Below are positions 1-8,524 of a stretch of DNA of 32,074 bases, piece by piece. A program made the position numbers and the translations under genes. Origin of the DNA: Chthoniobacterales bacterium (lineage in GTDB: Bacteria; Verrucomicrobiota; Verrucomicrobiia; Chthoniobacterales; JACTMZ01); contig JAJTYZ010000091.1 in the NCBI GenBank assembly GCA_021463515.1, forward strand, positions 1-32,074, in the 5' to 3' direction. Each line of letters begins with the position of its first letter. Within the stretch, counting starts at the first letter, position 1. A model generated the notes under the pieces. It did no database searches and was not told the origin of the DNA. It saw only the letters and a program-made list of their open reading frames with translations.

Positions 1-100
1 CTTTTTTTCACGGCCTCATACCTGAGCAGTTACCAAAAATCTTCATAAAGTCATTGACAAGCGCGTTGAGGCAATTTTCGAGGGGGGCGCAGCTCTGTAT
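1..100. other. Left edge, no supported gene
   Basis: This is the 3' flank of the LacI-family gene. An open frame runs through it on the plus strand, but it continues as an antisense frame into the regulator gene and shows no recognisable motif. I see no convincing hairpin terminator. Confidence 0.3.
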
Positions 101-1237
101 TTATGGGCGGCTTCCCGCATTTCGAATGATGACACGAGAAGGGATAAATAGCGTCTCCGGCATGGGTGTCTGTGGAGCTTTTAAAAGCTGAAGCAACAGG
201 TGAATTGCTTTTGCACAGATGCCCTCGATATCCTGCTCTGCCGTGGTAAACCCAAAGGCTGGGAAGGTGCCCATACGGTCATTATCATAGCCCGTGATGG
301 CGACATCGTGTGGAATCGCAACGCCGCATTCTAATGCGGCTGCGATCGCTTCCATGGCATACATGTCGTTACGACAAATAATGGCATCCGGTAAGGAAGG
401 TTGAGAAAACAGACGCAAGCAAAGTCGGTACACTGGTTTGTCCACGATCGCATAGTCCTCCGCGTTCTGCTCTAAAATGATCCCCTCCAATTTTTCCGGA
501 CTGGCGGTTGGCCATGGTAAGCACTTTGCAAAAAACTCTTCCTCGCCAACAATCGTCCATGACCCATGTCGCTCGCAAGACCGTTGGAAGCCCGTGACGC
601 GCTGATTCCAGTTCAAGGGACGATGAGCTTCTGCAAGATGTGAAAATCTATCTATAATTTGAAGGACGCGACGATGCCCGCAGGTAAAAAGATGGTCGGT
701 GATGGCTTCGATGGCATCCGTCGCGTCGCTGCTCACCAACGTGGCATGGCGACGAGTTTCCCCATTTACAAGGACCACGGGAATACCCACATGGTAAAAC
801 TTCTCAATGTGTTCATCCTTGAAAATTGTCTGAATATGGGAAATGAGAACCCCTTCGACACGCGACCCGATGAGTGTCTCAATGAGACGATCGAGATTGC
901 CATCGTGCCAGTTCATGTCTATGGCAAGGTAATCATAGCCGATTTTCTGAAGTTGCTGCGCTAAGGTCTGATTGATCTTGCGGGCAGCTTCGATACCTGC
1001 GCCAAAATGAATGATCGCAATGATGTTGCTTCGTCCGGATTTCATCATCTGCGCTCCACGATGCGGGCGGTAATTCAAGGCACGAGCAATGTCTTCAACA
1101 CGTTTCCGTGTGCTATCTTTGTAGCGATCTGCCCGTTTACCGCCGAGAATATGCGATGCCGTTTCGCGTGACACCTCCGCCTGCTCTGCCACCATTTGCA
1201 GAGTGGGATGTGTGCTTTTATGGTTGCCTTTTTTCAC
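101..1237 (-). CDS. LacI/GalR-family transcriptional regulator
   Basis: This is a sugar-type repressor. The N-terminal helix-turn-helix is visible (TLQMVAEQAEVSRETASHIL, then the hinge-side stretch ARALNYRPHRGAQMMKSGRS). It is followed by a periplasmic-binding-protein-like effector domain with family landmarks such as RVEGVLISH, HLFTCGHRRVL, DAIICRNDMYAMEAI and DVAITGYDND. About 378 residues is a little long for the family because of a loop before the C-terminal half. The start is ambiguous: I prefer GTG at 1237 (MKKGNHKS...), but TTG at 1258 would add seven residues, and neither has a ribosome-binding site. The gene is divergent from the AGCS symporter, and the palindrome at 1371-1384 between them is a plausible operator. 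The ligand cannot be read from sequence; the neighbouring carbohydrate-type genes suggest a sugar (inference). Confidence 0.9.
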   Translation of the reverse strand: MKKGNHKSTHPTLQMVAEQAEVSRETASHILGGKRADRYKDSTRKRVEDIARALNYRPHRGAQMMKSGRSNIIAIIHFGAGIEAARKINQTLAQQLQKIGYDYLAIDMNWHDGNLDRLIETLIGSRVEGVLISHIQTIFKDEHIEKFYHVGIPVVLVNGETRRHATLVSSDATDAIEAITDHLFTCGHRRVLQIIDRFSHLAEAHRPLNWNQRVTGFQRSCERHGSWTIVGEEEFFAKCLPWPTASPEKLEGIILEQNAEDYAIVDKPVYRLCLRLFSQPSLPDAIICRNDMYAMEAIAAALECGVAIPHDVAITGYDNDRMGTFPAFGFTTAEQDIEGICAKAIHLLLQLLKAPQTPMPETLFIPSRVIIRNAGSRP

Positions 1238-1370
1238 AGAATACGTGGAGAAATACAAAAGAACCTATCGCAGAAAAAGAAAAACTCAAAATCTGAAATT
1301 CGGGAAAAAGTTGGGGCGATGCAAAATGCAGGATGCCGCAGAAAGTCATGGCGATTATTTTTTCTCCATC

Positions 1371-1384
1371 TCACAACGCTGTGA
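1371..1384. promoter_or_regulatory. Putative LacI-type operator, site 1
   Basis: The 14-bp sequence TCACAACGCTGTGA is palindromic with a CG centre (TCACA-RCGY-TGTGA), the usual architecture of LacI-family operators. It sits in the divergent region between the LacI-family gene and the symporter. A near copy (12 of 14 bases) lies at 5283-5296. Assignment to the regulator encoded at 101-1237 is inferred from proximity and symmetry. Confidence 0.5.
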
Positions 1385-1428
1385 TCTTTTCTTGATTCTG
1401 GCCGTGATTTCTTTTGTTATCTCGCTTC

Positions 1429-2865
1429 GTGAAGCACTTGAATGATTATCTCGGTGCCATCAATGGATGGCTTTGGGGAAACACCTTGGCCTACCTTCTC
1501 CTTGCTGCCGGATTGTATTTTACAATGCGCACGGGGGTGATTCAGGTTCGTTATTTTTGGCAGGGTGTACGGGAAATGATTGGGGGAACACGGCGGCGAA
1601 AGCCCGGGGACATTTCTCCTTTTCAGGCTTTTGCGACGGGCATGGCGAGCCGGGTTGGCGTAGGAAATATTGCAGGCGTGGCCATCGCGATTTCTCTCGG
1701 CGGCCCCGGAGCGGTCTTTTGGATGTGGGTGACGGCGTTGGTGGGCATGGCGAGTGCGGTAGTAGAGTGTACCTTGGCGCAGGTCTATAAGGTACGTCAA
1801 CCCGATGGGACTTACCGAGGAGGCCCCGCTTATTATATTCGGATGGGACTGGGTAATCGGCCCTTGGCACTGGCTTTCTCCGTTTCGTTGTTGCTTGCCT
1901 TTGGCTTTGCTTTCAATGCCATCCAAAGCAACACCATTGCTGATGTTTTGAAACAATCTTATGGATGGCAACCTTGGATGATTGGTGTGGCACTGGTGTT
2001 GATCTCCGCCCCTGTTCTCGGCGGCGGCGTACGTAAGGTAGGTGTGGTCGCGGAGCTTATGGTGCCTGTGATGGCGGCATTTTACTTTTTACTCACGCTG
2101 TTTGTGTTGGTGAAAAATGCGGCAGAAATTCCCGGAATGTTCCTCTTAATTGTGCAAAGTGCCTTTGGGTTTGGACCCGCGGTTTCGGGATTCGCCGGCT
2201 ATACGCTCGCGCTCGGTCTGCAAATGGGGGTGCGACGTAGCCTTTTTTCAAATGAAGCGGGGATGGGCTCCGCACCGAATGCGGCGGCCATGGCGGAGAC
2301 GGACCATCCGGCCACGCAGGGGTTTCTGCAAATGTTCGGCGTGTTTATTGATACCATCATTGTTTGCAGCTGCACGGCCTTTCTGATTTTGCTTTCCGGA
2401 GTGTTTGTCCCCGGGCAAGAAGTCGAGGGGCTGCGTCTGACGCGTGAGGCACTCCAAGCGGAGGTTGGGCCGTGGAGTCGGCATTTTTTAGCGATTGCAA
2501 TTTTCCTGTTTGCCTATTCTTCGATCATTGGCAATTACGCCTATGCGGAAGGCAATGTGACCTTTTTAACGAAGAGGCGATTTTCGGTGGTGATTTTTCG
2601 CTTGTTGGTTTTAGGCGCGGTTTACTTGGGTGCTGTCACCAAGGTAGAGTTGGTTTGGCAAATGGGTGACTTGAGCTTGGCCCTTATGATCACTCTCAAT
2701 GTAGTGGCTCTCCTCGGATTAACAGGTACAGCTCTCGTGGTTTTAAGAAATTTTGAAAGCCAACGGCGACAGGGCATACGTCGCCCGATTTTTTTCCGCA
2801 GGGAGGGCGATGGAATTCGTGGCACCACAGCCGAAGGTGTGTGGGTGGAAGGAGACAAAAGTTGA
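1429..2865 (+). CDS. Alanine/glycine:cation symporter (AGCS) family protein
   Basis: This is an inner-membrane amino-acid carrier of the AGCS family (TC 2.A.25), which typically imports alanine or glycine with Na+ or H+. The protein is about 478 residues, normal for the family, and is strongly hydrophobic with roughly ten membrane segments. Family signatures are clear: GDISPFQAFATGMASRVGVG, NIAGVAIAISLGGPGAVFWM, GTYRGGPAYYI, RSLFSNEAGMGSAPNAAA. The start is uncertain. An in-frame stop at 1405 excludes anything earlier; TTG 1414 is possible, but GTG 1429 gives the family-like N-terminus MKHLNDYLGAINGWLWG. No Shine-Dalgarno sequence is present. It is divergent from a LacI-type regulator, with a putative operator about 45 bases upstream of the chosen start. 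The exact substrate is not determined. Confidence 0.93.
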   Translation: MKHLNDYLGAINGWLWGNTLAYLLLAAGLYFTMRTGVIQVRYFWQGVREMIGGTRRRKPGDISPFQAFATGMASRVGVGNIAGVAIAISLGGPGAVFWMWVTALVGMASAVVECTLAQVYKVRQPDGTYRGGPAYYIRMGLGNRPLALAFSVSLLLAFGFAFNAIQSNTIADVLKQSYGWQPWMIGVALVLISAPVLGGGVRKVGVVAELMVPVMAAFYFLLTLFVLVKNAAEIPGMFLLIVQSAFGFGPAVSGFAGYTLALGLQMGVRRSLFSNEAGMGSAPNAAAMAETDHPATQGFLQMFGVFIDTIIVCSCTAFLILLSGVFVPGQEVEGLRLTREALQAEVGPWSRHFLAIAIFLFAYSSIIGNYAYAEGNVTFLTKRRFSVVIFRLLVLGAVYLGAVTKVELVWQMGDLSLALMITLNVVALLGLTGTALVVLRNFESQRRQGIRRPIFFRREGDGIRGTTAEGVWVEGDKS

Positions 2866-3106
2866 ATGTGGGCGCAGGGATTTTTAAGGTGAACATCTCT
2901 TGCAAATACTATACGTGGGGAGGGTTCGCGCCCGATCGCAAAAGTCGGATTCGTGCAGAATCTATCTATGATGGATGTGCTGAGGGAGTAACTTTTGGAG
3001 GGGCATCTGATGCGATGTCTGGTCATATTTGTCCGGTGCACAGGCGTTTGCCTCTTTACCCGTTCTCAACTTGAGATATTAATGACGCCCATAACAATAG
3101 CTACAA
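2866..3106. other. Intergenic region with a weak promoter-like signal
   Basis: No coding frame of note was found in this 240-base gap. Close to its end TTGAGA is followed 15 bases later by TAACAA, a weak sigma70-like arrangement upstream of the 687-residue protein. No terminator-like hairpin was seen behind the symporter. Confidence 0.25.
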
Positions 3107-3120
3107 TCACAAACTTATAA
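3107..3120. promoter_or_regulatory. Degenerate LacI-type operator-like site, site 3
   Basis: TCACAAACTTATAA has the same left half (TCACAA) as the sites at 1371-1384 and 5283-5296 and matches four of six bases in the right half. It ends one base before the ATG of the next gene, almost the same placement as the site ahead of the beta-helix gene. It is weak on its own; the shared position is what makes it worth recording. Confidence 0.25.
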
Positions 3121-3121
3121 T

Positions 3122-5185
3122 ATGAATGAAACGACATTTCCAAAATCGAAGCATTTAACTTATGTTTTGCGTCAATCATTTCCAGATCGTGCTCCTCGCT
3201 CCTTAGTAAACGATCTTATCCATGCGTGTAAGACCGCCGGTATTGAAGAAGTCCTATTTTTCCCTCTCGGAATTGGGATTTGTGACACAAACTCTGGCTT
3301 TTGGCCACAATCTCATGCGGAGAAAATTAAGGAAAATTTGATATATTATCGTGAAAGGCTTGGAGAGCATGGAATTGGCATGGGGCTAAATATTTGGCAC
3401 AATCTTGGCCATAATGACGGCGGACGAATTGCCAGCCCGGATTTTCCTTTTCGCAAATTAGTTTGTGAGACAGGCTGTGAAGCGCAGTCTCTTCCATGTC
3501 CCTTGGATAAGCGATGGCAGGAATATTTTTTACGCTGGGTGGATGTTTTTGCTTCTACCAAGCCCACGAAGATATTTCTCGATGATGATTTTCGCTGGTT
3601 GCACCATACTCAGGATAATGGGGATGGAGGCGTGAATTGTTTTTGCGAGGAACATATTCGTATTTTTAATGAAGAGTTTGGGAGTTCCCATGATCGGGCA
3701 TCCCTCGTGAAAGCCATTCTTGCCCCGGGAAAACCTCAGCCTGAAAGAAGAGCTTGGTTTGCAATGTTAAATCGGCAACTTACAGAGGTTGCGGGTGCTA
3801 TAGAGGCGCGGACGCATAGTATAAGCCCAGAGACGGAGGTTTGCTCTATGATTAGTCTTGCGGACTTGATGATCAAGGAAGGGCGTGATTTTGATGCTTT
3901 GTTAAGCCGTCTTGCGGGCTCAGGGAGGCGCATTCTCACACGGCCTTGTTATCAGGACTACAGCGAATTGCACATGCGGCAGACGGCGGAATCTTATGCG
4001 CTTTATCAGCAAATTTTTCCTTATCTTCCGGATGGGACGGTGGATTACGCCGAGATGGATAATTGCCACCCCGGTATTTTTAACCAGTCCCCCAATCACA
4101 TGGCTATGCGGATGTTCCTCATTGCCGTGACCGGGCGGCGGCGGTTTCATCTGAGTTTGTGTGGGATGATGGGAAATCGAGACACAATCACTCAAGGCGA
4201 ACCTTATTTTTCCATGTTGAAAGCATTTGAAAGGAGCACTGCGGAAATATTACAGGGCTGCGAAGGTAATGCTGTTTTGTCGGGCATTGGAATACCTGCG
4301 AATCCTCAGGCCTGTCTCGAAAAGAGGCTTCGTGAGAACGCAACGATGTCTGATTATAGCACCAATAGTTATAGTTGGGCGATGCCGCTCCAACATGCGG
4401 GGCTCCCCATTACCTTTGATCCCTCGCCGATCATGGCACTCACACGTGACAATCTTTGGGGCATGCCGGAAGCTCAGATTCGAGGAATCCTAAGCAAAGC
4501 TGTTATCTTGGATTTTCCTGCCATGGATTACCTTGTTGACATGGGATTGGGCCATCTTATTGGTGTGAAAACATGCTCGCTTTTAGATATGTCCATCCAA
4601 TCTACTCGGGGCGAGCGTATCGTAGAGGAGGAAAGCCCATTGCATGGGGACTATTTTAATCATAAGGCACTTGGCAGGCACCGGGAGGGGCGCCTCACCC
4701 TGTTAGACGCCGCAAAACCCATTACGGTTTTATGTGGAAGGGAAGGGGCGGAATACGGCCCTGGAGCGTTTACATTTCGGAATGAATATGGGGGAAACAT
4801 CCTCGGCATTCCTCTTTTCCCTGAGGCTTTAGATAGCTCGGGATTTTTGAATGTGCATCGGCTAGACTCTGTTTGGCGATGGGTGGAGCAGGCGATGAAG
4901 GACTCCGGCAAACCATTTATTATGGTCAGGGAACATCCTTATGTCCTTCCAATTCACGCACGATTTGAAGGGAAGGAAATCCTTTTGGGCATGAATTTAT
5001 ACTCTCAAAGCTGTGAGGGAATCACTATGCGCGGATACCATCTCACCGCGCCTCGTAAAGCCTATTTGTGGGAGGAATCTCAAACGCAGGAAATCGAATT
5101 CTCGGTGGAGCAAGATGGAACGATGATGCTCATTCAAACCCCCGCCCGTATCCGCCCCATGTGTGCCTGTATCTTTGTCAGCTAA
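3122..5185 (+). CDS. Putative glycoside-hydrolase-like TIM-barrel protein
   Basis: This is a 687-residue soluble protein without a signal peptide, so probably cytoplasmic. I do not recognise a named family. The N-terminal half reads like a (beta/alpha)8 barrel: a strand-helix pattern from residue 30, IEEVLFFPLGIGICD around 41-55, GMGLNIWHNLGHNDGG around 86-101, an acidic strand end IFLDDDFRWLHH at 151-162 followed by NCFCEEH, and YAEMDNCHPG further on. A DDDFR strand followed by a C-x-C segment is common in unclassified glycosidase-like proteins of Verrucomicrobiota and Lentisphaerae. The C-terminal part looks like a beta-sandwich. It lies between an operator-like site and the secreted beta-helix gene, suggesting carbohydrate metabolism. 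ATG 3122 has no Shine-Dalgarno sequence. The function is inferred and the substrate unknown. Confidence 0.6.
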   Translation: MNETTFPKSKHLTYVLRQSFPDRAPRSLVNDLIHACKTAGIEEVLFFPLGIGICDTNSGFWPQSHAEKIKENLIYYRERLGEHGIGMGLNIWHNLGHNDGGRIASPDFPFRKLVCETGCEAQSLPCPLDKRWQEYFLRWVDVFASTKPTKIFLDDDFRWLHHTQDNGDGGVNCFCEEHIRIFNEEFGSSHDRASLVKAILAPGKPQPERRAWFAMLNRQLTEVAGAIEARTHSISPETEVCSMISLADLMIKEGRDFDALLSRLAGSGRRILTRPCYQDYSELHMRQTAESYALYQQIFPYLPDGTVDYAEMDNCHPGIFNQSPNHMAMRMFLIAVTGRRRFHLSLCGMMGNRDTITQGEPYFSMLKAFERSTAEILQGCEGNAVLSGIGIPANPQACLEKRLRENATMSDYSTNSYSWAMPLQHAGLPITFDPSPIMALTRDNLWGMPEAQIRGILSKAVILDFPAMDYLVDMGLGHLIGVKTCSLLDMSIQSTRGERIVEEESPLHGDYFNHKALGRHREGRLTLLDAAKPITVLCGREGAEYGPGAFTFRNEYGGNILGIPLFPEALDSSGFLNVHRLDSVWRWVEQAMKDSGKPFIMVREHPYVLPIHARFEGKEILLGMNLYSQSCEGITMRGYHLTAPRKAYLWEESQTQEIEFSVEQDGTMMLIQTPARIRPMCACIFVS

Positions 5186-5282
5186 AGCACCCCTCGATTT
5201 CATCAAGTTGCAACACATTTGCAGGGAGCGAGGACGTTGAAATATTTTTGAGAAAAAATTATTTGACAAAGTCGCATATCTA

Positions 5283-5296
5283 TCACAAGGTTGTGA
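5283..5296. promoter_or_regulatory. Putative LacI-type operator, site 2, overlapping the RBS
   Basis: TCACAAGGTTGTGA is an inverted repeat (TCACAA / TTGTGA, two-base centre) nearly identical to the site at 1371-1384. It ends two bases before ATG 5299 and contains the AAGG that would serve as Shine-Dalgarno, so a bound repressor could block transcription and an RNA hairpin could block translation. A weak promoter-like pair (TTGAAA at 5237, 17 bases, TATTTG) lies upstream. Confidence 0.45.
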
Positions 5297-5298
5297 GC

Positions 5299-8187
5299 AT
5301 GTGCTCCCACTACCTCCTGAACGGCCTGCGTAAGAACATACACGACGGCACGACACTCGCGACTTGGTTAGCTGTTTGTGCCGCCATTTTCTTGTATGTT
5401 ATCCCAAGTAACGCTCAGGAACCTGTCCCCGAGGATGTCTGGCTCAATGCCCCGGAGTTTGCCCCCAATAGGGTACCCTACATATCCACGTACTATATCC
5501 AACCCAAAGTCCCAATTAACCAAGCAGTCACCATCAACTTTTACGTCACGGACTTCTTTCACAAGGAATATTTGAAGGATGATCACTCGGAACGTTTCAC
5601 CATTGATTATTGGGTAGATGGCCAAAAGTCCACGCTTCAAAATGTTCCGGCTGGTGGCAACAGCCTCGTCTTACCAGCGTTTCCTACCAAGAGTTCAAAA
5701 GTGCTTTTCGCGCTACAGGCGACCGATGCAAGTGGCCGTAAGTCTCATCGGTTATTTCAAGAGTTTCGCGTGATAGATCCCGCCGATGAGGTGATCCAGC
5801 CTAGTCAAATTTATAATGCTGTTCTGACCAATTCGAGCCCCCCTTGGACTATAAGTAATAATAACAATACGAATGCTGCGGCGCAAACAACAGCCGGACT
5901 TACGGCGATGCTCCGGTGGGCTTCTTCTAATAACTACCGTAAAGTTGTTTTGCCGCCCGGTGGCATCTATGTTTTGGACGAGAATGTTCCCGTACACATG
6001 GCGACGAAGCTGACTTTGGATATGAACGGCGCCACATTTAAACTGCGCCCCAGTGCGGTGGACAATACCGTCATGATGCAAATTGTAAATTGTGATGATT
6101 CCCATGTCACTAATGGCATTTTCGAGGGGGATCGCTTAACGCATCTCTATGATACCAATAACATCAGCTCCGCAGAGGCGGTCAATGGAATACTTATGGG
6201 AATGGGAGCTCAATATAGTTCTTTTGAAAATGTTCAAGTAAAGGAAGTCGCAGGCTATGGGAGTAATACGACTTATGATGGATATGATACGAATGGGAAT
6301 AAAATCTCGCCTCATTTTGCAGGTGCGGTGACGATACCAACCACAGCTTTTACCCTTGGCGAGATTGATGATAATGGTAACTTTACATCAAATTCGGTCA
6401 TTAGAGTTGCTACGCAAAACGCGATTAGCGTTACCAACTTTACCGATAGTGATAACTTTTTCCAGTTTGGGCGATATTTGGGGTTTCAGGCCATGGATGC
6501 TGGATCCTGGGTTTATAAAGCGAGCTTTTACGATCAAAGTACGAACTTTATAGAGACGATTGAAGGGCACATGTATCGACGTATGTACATCCCTGATCAG
6601 GCAAAGTTTGTAAGATTTACAGTGTATGGAGGGCCACTTACGGACTTTAGAAATCCTGGGGCGATTTCTCGACTCGGGTATCCCTCGGGAAATCTTAGTA
6701 TGTTTCGCTTTTATCAGCCTTACAATTGCGCGTTTAAGGGTATTCAGCATAATGATATACGAACAGCTGGGATGGTGCCGGGTGGATTTTACAACTTATT
6801 GGTCGAGGATTGTACTTTTGATAACTGTGGGGCCGAGATCACCAAATGTGCATTTGATGCAGAAGATGGCTGGGACATGATGCAAGACCTTACATTTCGA
6901 AACAATACATTTTATACCAATCCGAATGCGGAATTTTTAACAAAAGCCGGTGATAATTTTGTCATGGAGAATAATACCATGGGAGTGACAATGAGTGCTC
7001 GCACAAGAGGAGCTGTTTATCGAAATAATACAATAAAACCATTTACCTATACTACATGGTTTTTCCTTTCGCTTCGCACGCGAACGGGATATTTGCGCAC
7101 CTCAAATAACACCATTACAGGTGGTATAACACTCGAAACAATAACAACAAATGCGGATGCTTCGTATGCTCTTCGAGATAACCAGATCACCGGTGGTAAA
7201 GTATTCGGGTATCTTGCCCCCCCCATGTACACTAATGTTCCAATCCCTTTACAGGCCGCTTACCATTATCAAAGTACGATTGATAGTTCCACATCGCTTT
7301 CGGCTCGAGTGGTGCAATGCCTCATAACAAATAATCTAGATAATGCTGCATCTCCACCAGGAGGGAAGTCATTTCAGATTTATGATAGCATCATTACTAA
7401 CTCTATCATCGCGGCAAATAACAATGACACATGGACAAATCTCATTAGTGGTAGCGTAATTAATAACACAAAAATCGACTCGCGAAGTGGTGGTGATATT
7501 GTATTAGAGAATAATATGATGAATGAATCCTGGTTTGAGTCTGGTGCCGATTTTAGGCCGGAACGAGAGATTATTTTTCGTGGGAATACCATTGTTACTT
7601 CAGCAACTAATTTTATGAATATTGGCAATCGGTTTACCTCTATAACTTTTGAGAACAATAAAGTAACATCTAGCCAAGCAAACTTCGCCTTAATATATTT
7701 GCAAGGTCCCGGTTCTGCAACAAATACAAACCCAGTCATTACAGTCGCGGGGAATAGATTCTTGGGTAATGGTGGCTATGTAATTTCTGCTTCTTCTACA
7801 CTTAATAACATTATGCCCCTTAATCAAAAACTTTACGTGACTTATTCTAACAATGTACAAAGGGGTGGTATTGGAAGCCTAAAGTCAGTGGTAACGCTTA
7901 TAACCAATAAAATCAATCTGACAATGAGTATTCCTAAAATTTTTGAAGACCCTGTTATTTCCGTACAGGGTAGTAATTTGAGGTATTCATTTACAGCAAG
8001 TACGAATCCTGTGGCATTTTCCAAAGTGGTGACGACTACTAATATGGCACTTAGCAACTCTTGGACAACGAACAATGTGACAGCTCTTACACCCACAGCT
8101 TTAGGGGATGGGTTGATGCGCTATGAATATGAAGTGCCCATGGCAGGCAGTCCCCAGAGATTCCTACGGGCGTTGCCATCTCCATGA
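5299..8187 (+). CDS. Secreted right-handed parallel beta-helix protein
   Basis: This 962-residue exported protein is probably involved in polysaccharide binding or cleavage (pectate-lyase-like fold). A signal peptide is visible: basic N-region, hydrophobic core around 20-35 and likely cleavage after SNA at about residue 39. A beta-sandwich-like domain (about 45-190) precedes a long asparagine- and threonine-rich region with repeating short strands (FRNNTFYTN, MENNTMGV, YRNNTIKP, FRGNTIVTS, FENNKVTSS), typical of a beta-helix. The tail ends in a short domain finishing YEYEVPMAGSPQRFLRA, a style common at the C-terminus of verrucomicrobial secreted proteins. The open frame extends back to 5068 inside the upstream gene; ATG 5299 is preferred because AAGG lies eight bases before it and the signal peptide follows. 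Catalytic residues cannot be assigned. The gene is AT-richer than its neighbours. Confidence 0.8.
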   Translation: MCSHYLLNGLRKNIHDGTTLATWLAVCAAIFLYVIPSNAQEPVPEDVWLNAPEFAPNRVPYISTYYIQPKVPINQAVTINFYVTDFFHKEYLKDDHSERFTIDYWVDGQKSTLQNVPAGGNSLVLPAFPTKSSKVLFALQATDASGRKSHRLFQEFRVIDPADEVIQPSQIYNAVLTNSSPPWTISNNNNTNAAAQTTAGLTAMLRWASSNNYRKVVLPPGGIYVLDENVPVHMATKLTLDMNGATFKLRPSAVDNTVMMQIVNCDDSHVTNGIFEGDRLTHLYDTNNISSAEAVNGILMGMGAQYSSFENVQVKEVAGYGSNTTYDGYDTNGNKISPHFAGAVTIPTTAFTLGEIDDNGNFTSNSVIRVATQNAISVTNFTDSDNFFQFGRYLGFQAMDAGSWVYKASFYDQSTNFIETIEGHMYRRMYIPDQAKFVRFTVYGGPLTDFRNPGAISRLGYPSGNLSMFRFYQPYNCAFKGIQHNDIRTAGMVPGGFYNLLVEDCTFDNCGAEITKCAFDAEDGWDMMQDLTFRNNTFYTNPNAEFLTKAGDNFVMENNTMGVTMSARTRGAVYRNNTIKPFTYTTWFFLSLRTRTGYLRTSNNTITGGITLETITTNADASYALRDNQITGGKVFGYLAPPMYTNVPIPLQAAYHYQSTIDSSTSLSARVVQCLITNNLDNAASPPGGKSFQIYDSIITNSIIAANNNDTWTNLISGSVINNTKIDSRSGGDIVLENNMMNESWFESGADFRPEREIIFRGNTIVTSATNFMNIGNRFTSITFENNKVTSSQANFALIYLQGPGSATNTNPVITVAGNRFLGNGGYVISASSTLNNIMPLNQKLYVTYSNNVQRGGIGSLKSVVTLITNKINLTMSIPKIFEDPVISVQGSNLRYSFTASTNPVAFSKVVTTTNMALSNSWTTNNVTALTPTALGDGLMRYEYEVPMAGSPQRFLRALPSP

Positions 8188-8524
8188 TTTTCCGTTGTTG
8201 TATCTGCTCCATGTATGTTTGAACAGAGGTCTGGGGTACAAGGATAAGTTCTTTGGGGCATCTGCACATATGGGCGATACGAATGTCGGCGTGAAAGGAC
8301 GCGCTCCTCTCGTACTCAAATTTTGAGGTAATATCAGCTTCCGACGTATTTTGCGGTCATGGTGTCAAACTTTTTGACGGAGCCGATTGCGGGGTGGCTT
8401 TTGAGATTATAGACATCATTGCCGACGACATGCTGAAGCTTTACTCAAACTCTCGCCTAAACTCTTACTGGCTCCTCCCGTAACTTGGCAAGATCGGCGG
8501 TTCCGACGCTTTGTTTCTCGTCAG
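8188..8524. other. 337-base gap between beta-helix gene and headless LacI-like gene
   Basis: No intact gene was found. The frame of the downstream LacI-like gene stays open back to 8405 but has no ATG, GTG or TTG before 8525. Its translation is arginine- and leucine-rich and does not resemble a LacI helix-turn-helix. The other plus frames are broken by stops. I searched them by eye for a helix-turn-helix that a frameshift could have detached and found none. Confidence 0.4.

Noticed and set aside
5263-5268. Perfect TTGACA upstream of the beta-helix gene
   Set aside because: No acceptable -10 box lies 16-18 bases downstream; that distance falls on the operator and Shine-Dalgarno region.
5068-5298. 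N-terminal extension of the beta-helix gene frame
   Set aside because: It overlaps the end of the upstream gene in another frame, and the extension would bury the signal peptide. ATG 5299 has an AAGG at the right distance.
8087-8340. Minus-strand open frame across the end of the beta-helix gene and the following gap
   Set aside because: It is mostly antisense to a confident gene and has no recognisable motif. The stretch in the gap looked protein-like but could not be assigned.
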